A stretch of DNA of 48,608 nucleotides from an uncultured Collinsella sp. (GCA_902493615.1 CABUQK010000002.1:1-48608); one strand, 5' to 3'; positions 35,406 to 45,147 are shown, counted from the first letter of the stretch. Notes: a model not told the origin generated them from the sequence alone. Made by a program: numbers and translations.

Positions 35406-38400
35406 CTAGCGGTTCTTTGGGATCGACCTAAGGCGAGCGAACCATAGGGCTGCGGCACCCGAGGTCAGGAGCGCGGTGATGCAAGCGGCGATGGGAACTG
35501 ATCCTGTTGCCGGTAGGTCCTGCGGTAGGGTACAGCGTTGAATGACACGGTCCTCGTCATGTGACTCAAGTTTATCGCCGCCGCCGTTGCGGCAAAGATC
35601 GACGCGCGCGCTGTTGGTGAGTGCGGTTTGGGACGTATAAGCCGACGTTGCCTGCATGTGCACGACTGCGCCCCGATCGTCTGTGCCAAGGATTGCTTTG
35701 GCATCGTCAAGGTCGTCGTGCTCATCTTTGAGATCATCGCGAGTCCAAGAATCCGCATCGCTTCGAGTCGTAAAGTCGGCAGCTACCGCACCGTATTCAA
35801 TTCGAATGCCCGTTACGACGGTATTGGATGCAAGGTCGAGCTCTTCCGCCTCGAGTGTGGTGGATTCCGTGGTCGAGACATCCGCCTTCCAGAGGCGCCA
35901 GCCGTCGTAATCGACGAGGCGACAGTCCTCACCAAGGCTCTCTTTTACTTCGTCGGACTCAAGCCAAGGATTTTCGTGCCCATCGTCAAGTGTCGCGTTC
36001 GCCGGTTCATCGACGTCTGTCGAGTCCAACGGCGTCGTGCGATACCACACGTTGCACAGACCGTTGAGGTCGCCGATGGCGACGGGGGTTTCGATTGAGA
36101 TGAATCTCGCCGTGCCGTCTTTGGCGCACTCAAGATCATCGGTAATCGTAAACTCATCAACCCAAGTAGTGGAATCGTTTCGAGCATCGATGGTATAGGA
36201 GAAAAGCCCATCACTATTGGTTTGCGTCGTGGCGCGGTTTTTACCATCGCCGTTAGCCAACAGGCCCTTTTCGATAGGTTGGACAAGTTCCTGACGCTTG
36301 TCGACCTGCCCCTTGATCTCGATGGGCGCATCCTTCATCGCGACGGATTGGACTTCTCCCGTATCTTTTATTTCAAACGTTATCTCCTCGGCAAGGTCAT
36401 AGGTCCGCGGAGACATCATTTCGCGCAACGAGTAGGTGCCAGGTGCAAGATGTTCGACGCGGTGCGGCTTGTCGGATGAGGTCCAGGAGTCTATTTCGGT
36501 TTTATCGGGACCATATAAGGTGAGCTGTGCGCCTTCCACTTCCTGCTCACCGCTTGCATCGACCTTGGAGATATCAACCTTGGTGTAATCGTCGGATACG
36601 TTAAGCCGTGCTTCTACAACGGGTGTTTTCTGGTCGGCATAAGTAAGGTCGACAATATGGGTTGTCCGATCGAGCAAGAAGCCTGCCGGCGCTTGAGTCT
36701 CGACAACCTCGTAGCGTGCGGTGCCAGATCCCAGCGGGAGGTTGTCCGCGCGTGCTTCTCCAGTTTCATCCGTCGTGACGGTAGCGACAGTCTCACCGTC
36801 GAGCGCGGCAATGCTACCGTCGGGGCGCACGATATCACCCGAGGCACGGATCTCAAAGACGGCGCCCGCGAGGCTGCTGCCGTCTACGGCATCGGTTTTA
36901 ACGATCCTGATGTTTCCGGTCGCGGCGTGGTCATAATACGAGGCGATTGCAACGGGCGTTAGGTTCATGTCGGCGGGTATGTTTACCTCGATCTCCTCGC
37001 CGACAAGATAGGGCTCTTTGGCCGAGGTTTCGCGTACATAATAGGTGCCCGGCACGAGCGATTCGGGCAGTGTGACGGTCCCGGTCGCGTCAGTCGTAAA
37101 GGTGTCCATTACGTTATGTGCTGGATACCAGCAAATTTGTGAGACAGGTTCGTGATTGCTGTCTAGGAGTTGGAAGGTGAATCCGGCTAGTGGAACAGAA
37201 GCGCCTGTTTGGGCATCGCGTTTTACAATCTGGAGATGCGTCGACAGCGCGTGGTTGTCCACGATATATTGAAGCTCGGTGCCGTTGGAAATCTGATTGG
37301 CCCCGACGGTCCATTCCCCTGCACGTTTAAAACCCTCGGGGACGGTTTCCGGAACCTCGCGAACCGTGTAGCCGGCACGGTCGTATGGGACGGCTCCGTG
37401 GACACCGGCGGGTCGCTTACCTGTGCCGAACCATGCTTCGGGCTGGTCTTTGGTGGAGGCAAAGCCATAGATGTTTGTGGTCAGTGTGCCAACAACCTGC
37501 TGAGAGCTGTTGCTGACAACCTCAAAGACAACACCACCCGCCGGCTGCTCCAGGCCGGATTGGTCGCTATTGCCGTAATCCTTGAATTTGGAAATCTCAA
37601 GGTCAAAAGCAATGGGGATATCGGAAATGCGAGATTCGATCTCGACCACGCCTGAATCGCCGAGCTGGTCGGCTCCAACGGTATAGGTCCAGCTGTCGTT
37701 GGATGGCAGGTAGCCCTCGGGGGCTTTTGATTCGTAGATGGTAAAGGTTCCTAAGGGGACATCGGCGAGGGTGGCCCGACCGCTTTCGTCGGTCGTGAGG
37801 ATTTGCGCCCATCCAGGGGTTGATTGTGACACACACGTGAACTCTGCTCCTGCGAGTGAAGATCCCACCTGGGGGCCGGCATTCGTCGCGGCATCGAGTT
37901 TTACGATACGCAGGTTGATGGTGCCGGGCTGTTCATCAATGGCGACCTGTCCACCGTCATTCCCCGTGGTAAAGGCGATGCGATCACGACGGGGGACATA
38001 GCCGGCCGGCGCCTTCGTTTCAACTAGGTAGTATGCCGTGTTGGGCAGAAGTGTTGCTTGCGCCCGACCGTTGCTGTCCATCTGGATGGTGCCGACACGC
38101 GCGCCGCTGGCGCTCTCAAAAATATCGAATGTTGCCCCGTCAAACTGATAAGTATTGTTTCCGCTGGTAATGGCAGCGTTTGCAGACTGCTTTTGGAAGG
38201 AAACAGAGACCGCCGGCAGCACATAGAGCATGTCTTGACGTCTGCTGCCGCCCGATACGGTTCCTAGATAGCGCCGCGCGCGGTGCGGTGCGGCTTTGAT
38301 GCTTCCTAATTTTGCGCTGTCGTGGAGCCACCGCGCCGCCGCCACGACTTCATTGTCAGCGGTAAAGTGCCCACTCTTGGTTTTGCCCTGAGCGGTCGTG

Positions 38401-38837
38401 TAGGAATAGGTACCGTCGACATGGGTAGTGCCGTTGAGCATCCATACGGCAAGCTGGGTTGCGGCGCGGGCGCGATCGGGTGAAAGATGGTAACCGCCAA
38501 ACGACGTGGCGGTAGGATATCCGTGACAAACGATTGCCGCGAACTCGTCGTCGAGCCACACCCAGCCTTGATCAAAGTTGAGCCATGGGCCGCCCGGCTT
38601 GGTGGGGCCGGGGCGCTCCTGGTTCATGCAGTAGGCAATCGAGGCGTCTTGAGCTTCATACTTGCCGATAAAGAAGGGCCCACAATCATCGCTAATAGTG
38701 CGGAAACCGAGCTGGTCGTAGCCATCGACGGCAAATGCGGCTCCCGGTGCCAGGCAGCCGAAAAGCAGGAAGAGGAGCAGGAGCAGCGGACCTGTTGCGA
38801 TTGCGCTGTGGACAGAGTGCGTGGGTGCGTTGGACAT
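35406..38837 (-). CDS. LPXTG-anchored thioester/SpaA-type adhesin
   Basis: The 1143-residue protein has a signal peptide (to about A36). An N-terminal thioester (TQXA-like) domain has Cys in IAYCMNQ (C70) and Gln in ATQLAVWML (Q128). Several SpaA/Cna-B repeats follow, each with a YxxxETKAPAGY- or YYVRETSAKEPY-type end (about 200-900). A C-terminal LPATG motif (about 1108), hydrophobic helix and basic tail complete it. Sortase would anchor it to peptidoglycan; the thioester could bind host surfaces covalently, as in Gram-positive pilus-tip adhesins. No sortase gene is in the window. Confidence 0.93.
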   Translation of the reverse strand: MSNAPTHSVHSAIATGPLLLLLFLLFGCLAPGAAFAVDGYDQLGFRTISDDCGPFFIGKYEAQDASIAYCMNQERPGPTKPGGPWLNFDQGWVWLDDEFAAIVCHGYPTATSFGGYHLSPDRARAATQLAVWMLNGTTHVDGTYSYTTAQGKTKSGHFTADNEVVAAARWLHDSAKLGSIKAAPHRARRYLGTVSGGSRRQDMLYVLPAVSVSFQKQSANAAITSGNNTYQFDGATFDIFESASGARVGTIQMDSNGRAQATLLPNTAYYLVETKAPAGYVPRRDRIAFTTGNDGGQVAIDEQPGTINLRIVKLDAATNAGPQVGSSLAGAEFTCVSQSTPGWAQILTTDESGRATLADVPLGTFTIYESKAPEGYLPSNDSWTYTVGADQLGDSGVVEIESRISDIPIAFDLEISKFKDYGNSDQSGLEQPAGGVVFEVVSNSSQQVVGTLTTNIYGFASTKDQPEAWFGTGKRPAGVHGAVPYDRAGYTVREVPETVPEGFKRAGEWTVGANQISNGTELQYIVDNHALSTHLQIVKRDAQTGASVPLAGFTFQLLDSNHEPVSQICWYPAHNVMDTFTTDATGTVTLPESLVPGTYYVRETSAKEPYLVGEEIEVNIPADMNLTPVAIASYYDHAATGNIRIVKTDAVDGSSLAGAVFEIRASGDIVRPDGSIAALDGETVATVTTDETGEARADNLPLGSGTARYEVVETQAPAGFLLDRTTHIVDLTYADQKTPVVEARLNVSDDYTKVDISKVDASGEQEVEGAQLTLYGPDKTEIDSWTSSDKPHRVEHLAPGTYSLREMMSPRTYDLAEEITFEIKDTGEVQSVAMKDAPIEIKGQVDKRQELVQPIEKGLLANGDGKNRATTQTNSDGLFSYTIDARNDSTTWVDEFTITDDLECAKDGTARFISIETPVAIGDLNGLCNVWYRTTPLDSTDVDEPANATLDDGHENPWLESDEVKESLGEDCRLVDYDGWRLWKADVSTTESTTLEAEELDLASNTVVTGIRIEYGAVAADFTTRSDADSWTRDDLKDEHDDLDDAKAILGTDDRGAVVHMQATSAYTSQTALTNSARVDLCRNGGGDKLESHDEDRVIQRCTLPQDLPATGSVPIAACITALLTSGAAALWFARLRSIPKNR

Positions 38838-39091
38838 GGCTGCTCCTTATCCCTCGTGCGCCGCACGGGGAGGCTGCGACGCGTAGGATGAGGCTACCCC
38901 CGAGGTTCATGCGGGTAAGTACCAAAGGCTGACCAAAAGCTTGCCCAATTCCTGACAAATTGAGCTCAAATACAACAATCAAGCAAAAGTGCAGGTAGAA
39001 GATAGGGAGAATAGGAAGTCAAAGGTCCTCGTCTCCACAATTGACGCGATTTTCAAACGAATCTCCACAGCTAAAACAAGCATCACCACCC

Positions 39092-39121
39092 TTGTATCGA
39101 ACAAGACAACCGCGTTATACT
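39092..39121 (+). promoter_or_regulatory. promoter of tRNA-Gly(CCC)
   Basis: TTGTAT (39092-39097) and TATACT (39116-39121) are separated by 18 bases; the tRNA begins 13 bases later. The rest of 38838-39134 shows nothing further. Confidence 0.75.
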
Positions 39122-39134
39122 AGCCAACACACAA

Positions 39135-39209
39135 GCGGGCATCGCCAAGTGGTAAGGCATCAGCTTCCCAAGCTGACACTCGCGGGTTCGAGTCCCGTTG
39201 CCCGCTCCA
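39135..39209 (+). tRNA. tRNA-Gly(CCC)
   Basis: The acceptor GCGGGCA pairs with TGCCCGC, the anticodon loop TTCCCAA gives CCC, the T-arm has GGGTTCGAGTCCC, the discriminator is T and CCA is encoded. Confidence 0.96.
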
Positions 39210-39220
39210 GTAAAAAGCAC

Positions 39221-39254
39221 AAGCACGACACCGTTCCGGTGCCGTGCTTTTTTC
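39221..39254 (+). terminator. intrinsic terminator after tRNA-Gly
   Basis: The stem AAGCACG-ACCG/CGGT-CGTGCTT is followed by a T-run. Confidence 0.85.
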
Positions 39255-39264
39255 AATAAAGTGC

Positions 39265-39401
39265 CGGGACTCGAACCCGACAGGGTGCGAGCGTAAAGCA
39301 AACGCGAAGCGTTTGTAGCGAGCAGGCGAAGGCGCCGACAGGCGCCTGAAGCCGGTGCGGATTTGCGAAGCAAATACGCGGATGTCCCGTTGTCCGCTCC
39401 A
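39265..39401. repeat. tRNA-linked three-hairpin element, copy B
   Basis: The left end (39265-39279) is an exact 15-base inverted copy of the tRNA-Gly T-arm. Three hairpins follow: CAAACGC/GCGTTTG (39299-39315), AGGCGCC/GGCGCCT (39330-39347) and ATTTGC/GCAAAT (39361-39375), two of them with GAA loops in a GCGAAGC core. The right end (39384-39401) copies the last 18 bases of tRNA-Gly including CCA in direct orientation, with 17 of 18 matching. The order of parts matches copies A and C. Confidence 0.8.
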
Positions 39402-39473
39402 TCGAGTGCGGGAGACATGGGGACGGCCAATTCAACAAAGTCTTCCCCCGCGGCTTCGTGAGGCTGAGGGGCT

Positions 39474-39518
39474 CGCCTGAAGCCGGTGCGGATTTGCGAA
39501 GCAAATGCGCGGATGTCC
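39474..39518. repeat. partial copy D of the three-hairpin element
   Basis: These 45 bases repeat 39343-39387 with one mismatch, 131 bases downstream. They include the third hairpin with its GCGAAGC core and GGATGTCC, but lack the left half and the tRNA copy. The region from 39402 to 39634 otherwise contains only the purB leader. Confidence 0.8.
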
Positions 39519-39634
39519 TCATGGCCGCTCTTGCGGCAAAATGTTAGGTTAATGCCTGCTGCCCATACTTGCACCTGCGCACGGTACAATGGTTGGGTTA
39601 CGACCAACGTGCCAATAACCAAAAAGGAGCCGCT

Positions 39635-40981
39635 ATGATCGATCGCTATACCCGCCCGGAGATGGGACACATCTTCTCCCTCGAGAACAAGTACGCCATT
39701 TGGCAGGAGATCGAGGTTCTGGCCTGCGAGGCCCAGGCGGAGCTCGGCAAGATCGGTATTTCCAAAGACGAGGCCCAGTGGATCCGCGACCATGCCAACT
39801 TTGAGAAGGCGAAGGTCGATGAGATCGAGGAAGTCACGCGCCACGACGTCATTGCCTTCCTGACCAACATGAAGGAATACATCGATGCCGATGTTCCCGA
39901 GGGCGACCCCAAGCCCAGCCGCTGGGTTCACTATGGCATGACCAGCTCCGATCTGGGCGACACGGCCCTGTGCTACCAGCTCACCCAGGCCTGCGACCTG
40001 ATCATCGAGGATGTCAAGAAGCTCGGCGAGATTTGCAAGCGTCGCGCCTTTGAGGAGCGCAACACGCTCTGTGCCGGCCGCACTCATGGCATCCACGCCG
40101 AGCCGATGACCTTCGGCATGAAGTTTGGCTCTTGGGCCTGGGAACTCAAGCGCGATCTGGATCGTCTTGAGGACGCCCGCAAGAATGTTGCCTTCGGTGC
40201 TATCTCGGGCGCTGTCGGCACGTACAGCTCCATCGAGCCGTTCGTCGAGGAGTACGTCTGCGAGCACCTGGGCCTGGTCCACGATCCTCTGTCCACGCAG
40301 GTCATCAGCCGCGATCACCATGCCTACCTTGCCGGCGTGCTTGCCACTACAGCGGCCACCTGTGAGCGCATCGCTACCGAGGTCCGCAATCTACAGAAGA
40401 CCGATACGCTCGAGGCCGAGGAGCCGTTCCGTAAGGGCCAAAAGGGCAGCTCAGCCATGCCGCACAAGCGCAACCCCATCACCATGGAGAAAGTCTGCGG
40501 TCTGTCGCGCGTCGTGAAGTCCAACGCCCAGGTTGCCTTCGATAACGTCGCCCTGTGGCACGAGCGTGACATTTCGCACTCCTCTGCCGAGCGCGTCGCC
40601 CAGGCCGATAGCTTCATCGCCCTCGACCACATGTTCCAGTGCCTCATCCGCGTTATCGACGGCCTGCAGCTGTATCCCGCCCGCATGATGGCCAACCTCA
40701 ACAAGACGCGCGGCCTCATCTTCTCCTCCAAGGTGCTGCTCGCCCTCGTCGACACGGGCATCACCCGCGAGGACGCGTACGCCATTGTGCAGGAGAACGC
40801 CATGGCAACCTGGCACGAGGTACAGGATTGCGTCTCCGGCCCCACCTTTAAGGAGCGTCTCGAGGCCGACCCGCGCTGCACCGTCAGTCAGGAGAAGCTC
40901 GACGAGATCTTTGATCCGTGGGACTTCCTCACCCGTATCGACACGGTCTTTGATCGTCTGGAGCAGCTGAGCTTCGAGTAG
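39635..40981 (+). CDS. purB: adenylosuccinate lyase
   Basis: The protein is 448 residues from the ATG at 39635, after AAAAAGGAGCCGCT; a frame extending upstream to 39569 is not conserved. The fumarase/aspartase-superfamily signature GSSAMPHKRNPI and the TSSDLGDTALCYQL and GRTHGIHAEPMTFG motifs are intact. It acts twice in purine synthesis: SAICAR to AICAR and adenylosuccinate to AMP. It acts downstream of purC, also in this window. Confidence 0.97.
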   Translation: MIDRYTRPEMGHIFSLENKYAIWQEIEVLACEAQAELGKIGISKDEAQWIRDHANFEKAKVDEIEEVTRHDVIAFLTNMKEYIDADVPEGDPKPSRWVHYGMTSSDLGDTALCYQLTQACDLIIEDVKKLGEICKRRAFEERNTLCAGRTHGIHAEPMTFGMKFGSWAWELKRDLDRLEDARKNVAFGAISGAVGTYSSIEPFVEEYVCEHLGLVHDPLSTQVISRDHHAYLAGVLATTAATCERIATEVRNLQKTDTLEAEEPFRKGQKGSSAMPHKRNPITMEKVCGLSRVVKSNAQVAFDNVALWHERDISHSSAERVAQADSFIALDHMFQCLIRVIDGLQLYPARMMANLNKTRGLIFSSKVLLALVDTGITREDAYAIVQENAMATWHEVQDCVSGPTFKERLEADPRCTVSQEKLDEIFDPWDFLTRIDTVFDRLEQLSFE

Positions 40982-41007
40982 GTTCGGGCATAACGTTAGC
41001 TTTTTAG

Positions 41008-41045
41008 GGCGCTTTGCTGGTAATGTGTGTTGCCGGCAAAGCGCC
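41008..41045 (+). terminator. hairpin after purB
   Basis: A perfect 10-base stem GGCGCTTTGC/GCAAAGCGCC with an 18-base loop; the following T-run is weak. Confidence 0.6.
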
Positions 41046-41109
41046 TCGTTGCATTTAGGGAAAGACGGGGATAATAGTCGTCTCGAATAACATTCTGAGA
41101 GGGGATCGC

Positions 41110-41373
41110 ATGATTTCGTTTGATTACAAGCCTCAGGGCGTGTGTGCTCGCAATATTCACCTTGACCTTTCCGATGACGGCAACAAGGTGATGGGCGTTG
41201 AGTTTACCGGCGGCTGCGACGGCAATCTCAAGGCTATCTCCAAGCTGGTCGAGGGCGCTCCTGCCGATCGCGTAATCGAGGTTCTCGCCGGTAATACCTG
41301 CGGTATGAAAAAGACCTCCTGCGCCGACCAGCTTACACGCGCTATCGAGGCCGCTCGCGCCGAGATCGCCTAA
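41110..41373 (+). CDS. TSCPD-domain protein (TIGR03905 family)
   Basis: The 87-residue protein begins MISFDYKPQGVCARNIHLDL and has the family cysteines in FTGGCDGNLKAI, GNTCGMKKTSCADQL. Some relatives form the C-terminal part of vitamin-B12-dependent ribonucleotide reductase, but the role of the stand-alone protein is unknown. The stop overlaps the next start (TAATG). Confidence 0.88.
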   Translation: MISFDYKPQGVCARNIHLDLSDDGNKVMGVEFTGGCDGNLKAISKLVEGAPADRVIEVLAGNTCGMKKTSCADQLTRAIEAARAEIA

Positions 41374-42584
41374 TGGGTATCGCCGATCACATCAAGAACG
41401 GAATATCGCGTCGCGGCTTCGTGCTCGGTGGGGCTGCCGCGGGCGCTGCCACGGTGCTTGCCGGATGCTCGAAAAAAACGGGCACCAGCGATGATGCCGC
41501 CGGCGAGCCGCAGGTTATCAAGGACGATTCCAAAATCATCTCGATTACGGATGAGTACGAGGCAGTCGACATCGATCTTGAGCCGGCGGCGTCGTGGACG
41601 CTGCCTCTGGGTACGCTGCTGTACTACTGCGACGGCGATTACGCCGCGGCGATGATGGCGCCCGCATCGGCACTGCACGCCAACACACTCGGCGTGCTCA
41701 ACCTGGGCGACGGTTCGCTCACGACGCTTATCGAGGACCCCATCGAGGGCACGGGATATGCATTCTACGATGTCCGTGCTGGCGACGGCGTATTCGCGTG
41801 GGTTGAGATGAACTTTGCCAATTCATCGTGGAAGCTCTACGCTCAAAATCTGTCGGGCGTTTCGCTCTCCGGCGACGTGGTTGAGCTCGATCGAGGTGGC
41901 AAGGACTACGATCCGCCGCTGTTTACGGCGTTCGGGTCATCAGTCATCTGGTATAAAATGCCCTCGGCAGGTGGCAATAAAACGAGTAGCGATTCGTTTT
42001 GCTATCGTCGCTCGCTTGATGAATCCAAGGCCGAGATAATTTGGAAATCGACGGGTCGCTTTGCATCGGCCCCGCGCGCGAGCGACGGCATTTTGACCAT
42101 CTCGCCGCGTGTCCGCAACGACGAGGGCGTCTACTACGGCATAACGGCAATCGATTTGACCGACGGCAACAACACCAAACGTGCCCAGCTAGTCCTTCCC
42201 TCGTCAGTCTCGCCTTTCGAGGCCGTATATATGGGCGATACCTTCGTGTTTTCTATCGAGGCGGCCTATAGTGGCGTGGGCAGCCTGGGCAACATGGGCA
42301 CGTATATCGGTAATGAGGGAGGGCCGTATCTCTTCCTGTCCCGTGAGCCGCTCGCATGTGCGGCTGGCAAGAAGAATAAATACCTTGTTAAGGTACAGGC
42401 GTCGCATTTCCTGATCGACACCTCTGCCAAGACCTATGGCTCGCTGCTGTCGCCCGACCGCGCTTTGGAGTATGGCGATTATCCAGCTACGGCGGGAAAA
42501 TCGGACTCATTCCTTACGTACGCCACGGTGCGCAACAGCCAGGGTATACCAGAGACGGTCACTGCACGCCTATTCTCTCTTTAA
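41373..42584 (+). CDS. Tat-exported lipoprotein of unknown function
   Basis: The 403-residue protein starts with a twin-arginine signal (SRRGFVLGGAAAG) and a lipobox LAGC (Cys about 32). The mature part has repeated short beta-strand-like blocks with aromatic residues (GTLLYYCDGDYAA, VFAWVEMNFANSSWKLYAQ, GVYYGITAIDLTDG), consistent with a beta-propeller. The exact family is not recognised. Export in folded form and membrane anchoring are predicted from the signal. Confidence 0.8.
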   Translation: MGIADHIKNGISRRGFVLGGAAAGAATVLAGCSKKTGTSDDAAGEPQVIKDDSKIISITDEYEAVDIDLEPAASWTLPLGTLLYYCDGDYAAAMMAPASALHANTLGVLNLGDGSLTTLIEDPIEGTGYAFYDVRAGDGVFAWVEMNFANSSWKLYAQNLSGVSLSGDVVELDRGGKDYDPPLFTAFGSSVIWYKMPSAGGNKTSSDSFCYRRSLDESKAEIIWKSTGRFASAPRASDGILTISPRVRNDEGVYYGITAIDLTDGNNTKRAQLVLPSSVSPFEAVYMGDTFVFSIEAAYSGVGSLGNMGTYIGNEGGPYLFLSREPLACAAGKKNKYLVKVQASHFLIDTSAKTYGSLLSPDRALEYGDYPATAGKSDSFLTYATVRNSQGIPETVTARLFSL

Positions 42585-42643
42585 GCTTAGAGGGGTTAAA
42601 AAGGCGCCAACAGGGGAATAAACGCGTTGTAATTGTGAGTACC

Positions 42644-42682
42644 GCCCGCCGAGCTGCCGCGTCATAGCGGCATCCGGCGGGC
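42644..42682 (+). terminator. hairpin between the Tat lipoprotein and the response regulator
   Basis: GC-rich nested stems GCCCGCCG/CGGCGGGC and GCCGC/GCGGC; no strong T-run. Confidence 0.5.
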
Positions 42683-42738
42683 TCAGGTGCGTTAAAATGG
42701 GCTTGTTCTTAGCTAATTGAGACAGGGGGGGCCGTGTT

Positions 42739-43461
42739 ATGGCTTCAGATGCAAAAAAGATTCTGCTGGTCGAGGATGAGAAGGCAATCCGTGACGCCGT
42801 CGCTGCCTATCTCGAGCGCGAAGGCTACTGGGTTGTGGGCGTCGGCGACGGCCAGTCCGCGATCGAGGAGTTCGAGAAGCATCAGTTCGACCTGGTCGTG
42901 CTCGACCTTATGCTCCCCAAGATTCCCGGCGAGCGCGTTTGCCGCACCATTCGCGATACCTCGGATGTCCCCATCATCATGCTGACGGCTAAGGGCGAGA
43001 TCGAGGACCGTATTATCGGTCTTGAGCTCGGCGCCGACGACTATCTGATTAAGCCGTTCTCGCCGCGCGAGCTCGTCGCCCGCGTTCGCGCTCTGTTCCG
43101 CCGTGCCCATCAGGCCGACGAGCCCGCCGTCGAGGTACTCGACTTCGGCGATCTGGTCATCGATATCTCGGGCCACAAGATTTTGGTCGAGGGCAAGGAA
43201 GTCGATCTGACGGCTTCTGAGTTCAAGCTGCTCACCACGCTTGCCCGCCATCCCGGCCGTGTGTATAACCGCATGGAGCTGGTCGAGAAAGTGCTCGGGT
43301 ATGACTTTGAGGGCTATGAGCGCACCATCGATAGCCACGTGAAGAATCTTCGCGCCAAGCTGGGCGATGATCCCAAGAAGCCCAAGTGGCTCTACACCGT
43401 CCATGGTGTCGGCTATCGCTTCGAGGCTCCGGCCAAGACCGATAAGTCGGACGAGAAATAG
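42739..43461 (+). CDS. OmpR/PhoB-type response regulator
   Basis: The 240-residue protein has a receiver domain with acidic pocket VEDE, phospho-acceptor D56 in VVLDLMLP, T in MLTAKG and K in LIKPFSP. A C-terminal winged helix follows (LTASEFKLLTTLARHPGRVYNRMELVEKVLGYDFEGYERTIDSHVKNLRAKLG). It lies 11 bases before the histidine kinase and is its likely partner. Confidence 0.95.
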   Translation: MASDAKKILLVEDEKAIRDAVAAYLEREGYWVVGVGDGQSAIEEFEKHQFDLVVLDLMLPKIPGERVCRTIRDTSDVPIIMLTAKGEIEDRIIGLELGADDYLIKPFSPRELVARVRALFRRAHQADEPAVEVLDFGDLVIDISGHKILVEGKEVDLTASEFKLLTTLARHPGRVYNRMELVEKVLGYDFEGYERTIDSHVKNLRAKLGDDPKKPKWLYTVHGVGYRFEAPAKTDKSDEK

Positions 43462-43472
43462 GGAAATCACAT

Positions 43473-45038
43473 ATGACACCTGCGCGCTTTGAAATCGGAC
43501 AAAAGCACAAGCAGGAGAGCGAGGCGGGTTCCAAGGCTAGTTGGAACACGCCTCGTTCCGATTCACGGCCAACGATGAGCTATCCCTCGCGCATGGCACT
43601 TGCTTTTGCTCTGACATCGCTCATGACAGTATTGGTGCTGGTGGGCGTTGTCTCTGTTGTGTGGGGCACGGTCTTTTCGGATTACACACGCTCCAATATC
43701 GTCGAAATCGCAAATTCCGCTGCCGAGAAGTTGGCGACCTCATATGAGGAAAACGGCTCTTGGACCGCGGGAGAACTGCGCACGGTCGCAATGTCGAGTT
43801 TGGTTTCCGACGATCTGGGCATGCAGGTCGTCAATAAAAAGGGCGTGATCGTTTATGACGATTCCTGGCCCTCGGCAAGCGCCACCGCCGATGTACGCGA
43901 AAACCAGGCTACGACCGACGACACGAGCGGCAAGAGGGCATCGCATAGCCCGGTCTCGTCTGCTCCAACCGACTCCGATAGCGTTGCTAACGTCGAGATT
44001 GTAACGTCTTCCGGCGAGCATGTCGGACAGGTAAAGCTGTGGGCCATCGGCTCCGACGCTCTGCTCACCAAGGCGGACTCTGCGTTTAGGGAGAAGACCT
44101 TTAACGCCATGGCCCTCGCCGCGGTTGTTGCAATCTGCATTTCGGTCGTTATCGGATCGCTCGTGTCGCGCATGCTCACCAAGCCGATTCATCGCATCAC
44201 CAGTACCGCAAAGCAAATCCGTGACGGCGACCTGTCGGCTCGCACGGGACTGCGCGGTGATGACGAGATCGATCAGCTGGGTGAGACCTTCGATGAGATG
44301 GCCACTTCGCTCGAGAAGGATATGAAACACGAGAAGCGCCTGACCTCAGACGTTGCACACGAGCTTCGCACGCCGCTTATGGCCATGCTCGCAACGGTCG
44401 AGGCCATGCAGGATGGCGTGTATCCCACCGACGATGAGCATTTGGAGACCGTTGCTTCCGAGACGCGTCGCCTGGCTCGTCTGGTGCAGCAGATGCTCGA
44501 CCTATCGCGTATGGAAAACAGCACGGCTCCGCTCAATCTAGAACCGGTGGACATGGTTCCGTTCGTGCGATCGATTGTGAATGGCCAGGAGCGCCTGTTT
44601 GCCGACCGTGACCTGCGTTTGCGCTTTGCAGATGAGACGCAGGGCCACGATGACGTTGTCGAGGCAGATCCCGACATGATCACGCAATGTGTTATCAACC
44701 TCATGAGCAACGCCATGCGCTACACCCCCGAGGGCGGTTGGGTCGTGGTGTCGGTGCTCAGTGACCGCAGGCACGTCAGCATTGCCGTTTCTGATACCGG
44801 CATCGGTATTGCCAAGGACGATCTGTCGCGCATTTTCGGGCGGTTTTGGCGCGCCGATGCCAGCCGCGCCCGCGAAGCTGGCGGCCTGGGCGTCGGCCTC
44901 GCCGTGACCAAGCAGATTGTCGAGCGTCACCATGGCTACATATCCGTGGAGTCGGAGCTTGGAAAGGGTACGACTTTTACAATTCATCTGCCCCGCGAGC
45001 ACACGGCAGACGCGGCATCTACTACAATGGAGCACTAG
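43473..45038 (+). CDS. HAMP-type sensor histidine kinase
   Basis: The 521-residue protein has two transmembrane helices (about residues 42-68 and 208-230) around an extracytoplasmic sensor segment of about 140 residues. HAMP, HisKA (SDVAHELRTPL with the phospho-acceptor His) and HATPase (NLMSNAMRYTPEGG, DTGIGIAKDDL, GLGVGLAVTKQ) follow. Signal unknown; no nearby transporter or envelope gene makes the ligand obvious. Confidence 0.95.
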   Translation: MTPARFEIGQKHKQESEAGSKASWNTPRSDSRPTMSYPSRMALAFALTSLMTVLVLVGVVSVVWGTVFSDYTRSNIVEIANSAAEKLATSYEENGSWTAGELRTVAMSSLVSDDLGMQVVNKKGVIVYDDSWPSASATADVRENQATTDDTSGKRASHSPVSSAPTDSDSVANVEIVTSSGEHVGQVKLWAIGSDALLTKADSAFREKTFNAMALAAVVAICISVVIGSLVSRMLTKPIHRITSTAKQIRDGDLSARTGLRGDDEIDQLGETFDEMATSLEKDMKHEKRLTSDVAHELRTPLMAMLATVEAMQDGVYPTDDEHLETVASETRRLARLVQQMLDLSRMENSTAPLNLEPVDMVPFVRSIVNGQERLFADRDLRLRFADETQGHDDVVEADPDMITQCVINLMSNAMRYTPEGGWVVVSVLSDRRHVSIAVSDTGIGIAKDDLSRIFGRFWRADASRAREAGGLGVGLAVTKQIVERHHGYISVESELGKGTTFTIHLPREHTADAASTTMEH

Positions 45039-45094
45039 CTTTTCGCTATTCGGTGAAGGAGGGGCCGCGTCCCTGCCGCTCCGAGTTTGCGAAA

Positions 45095-45118
45095 ACATGC
45101 GGGAAAGAACCCGCATTT
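45095..45118 (+). terminator. probable terminator after the histidine kinase
   Basis: The stem ATGCGGG/CCCGCAT with a 6-base loop is followed by TT and mixed bases, between the kinase and purC. Confidence 0.5.
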
Positions 45119-45147
45119 CTGTCGTATTTAGGTAAGGAGTGACTCAC

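Noticed and set aside
39402..39634. Purine riboswitch upstream of purB
   Set aside because: I found no purine aptamer-like core; the leader holds the truncated repeat and a short A-rich ribosome-binding region.
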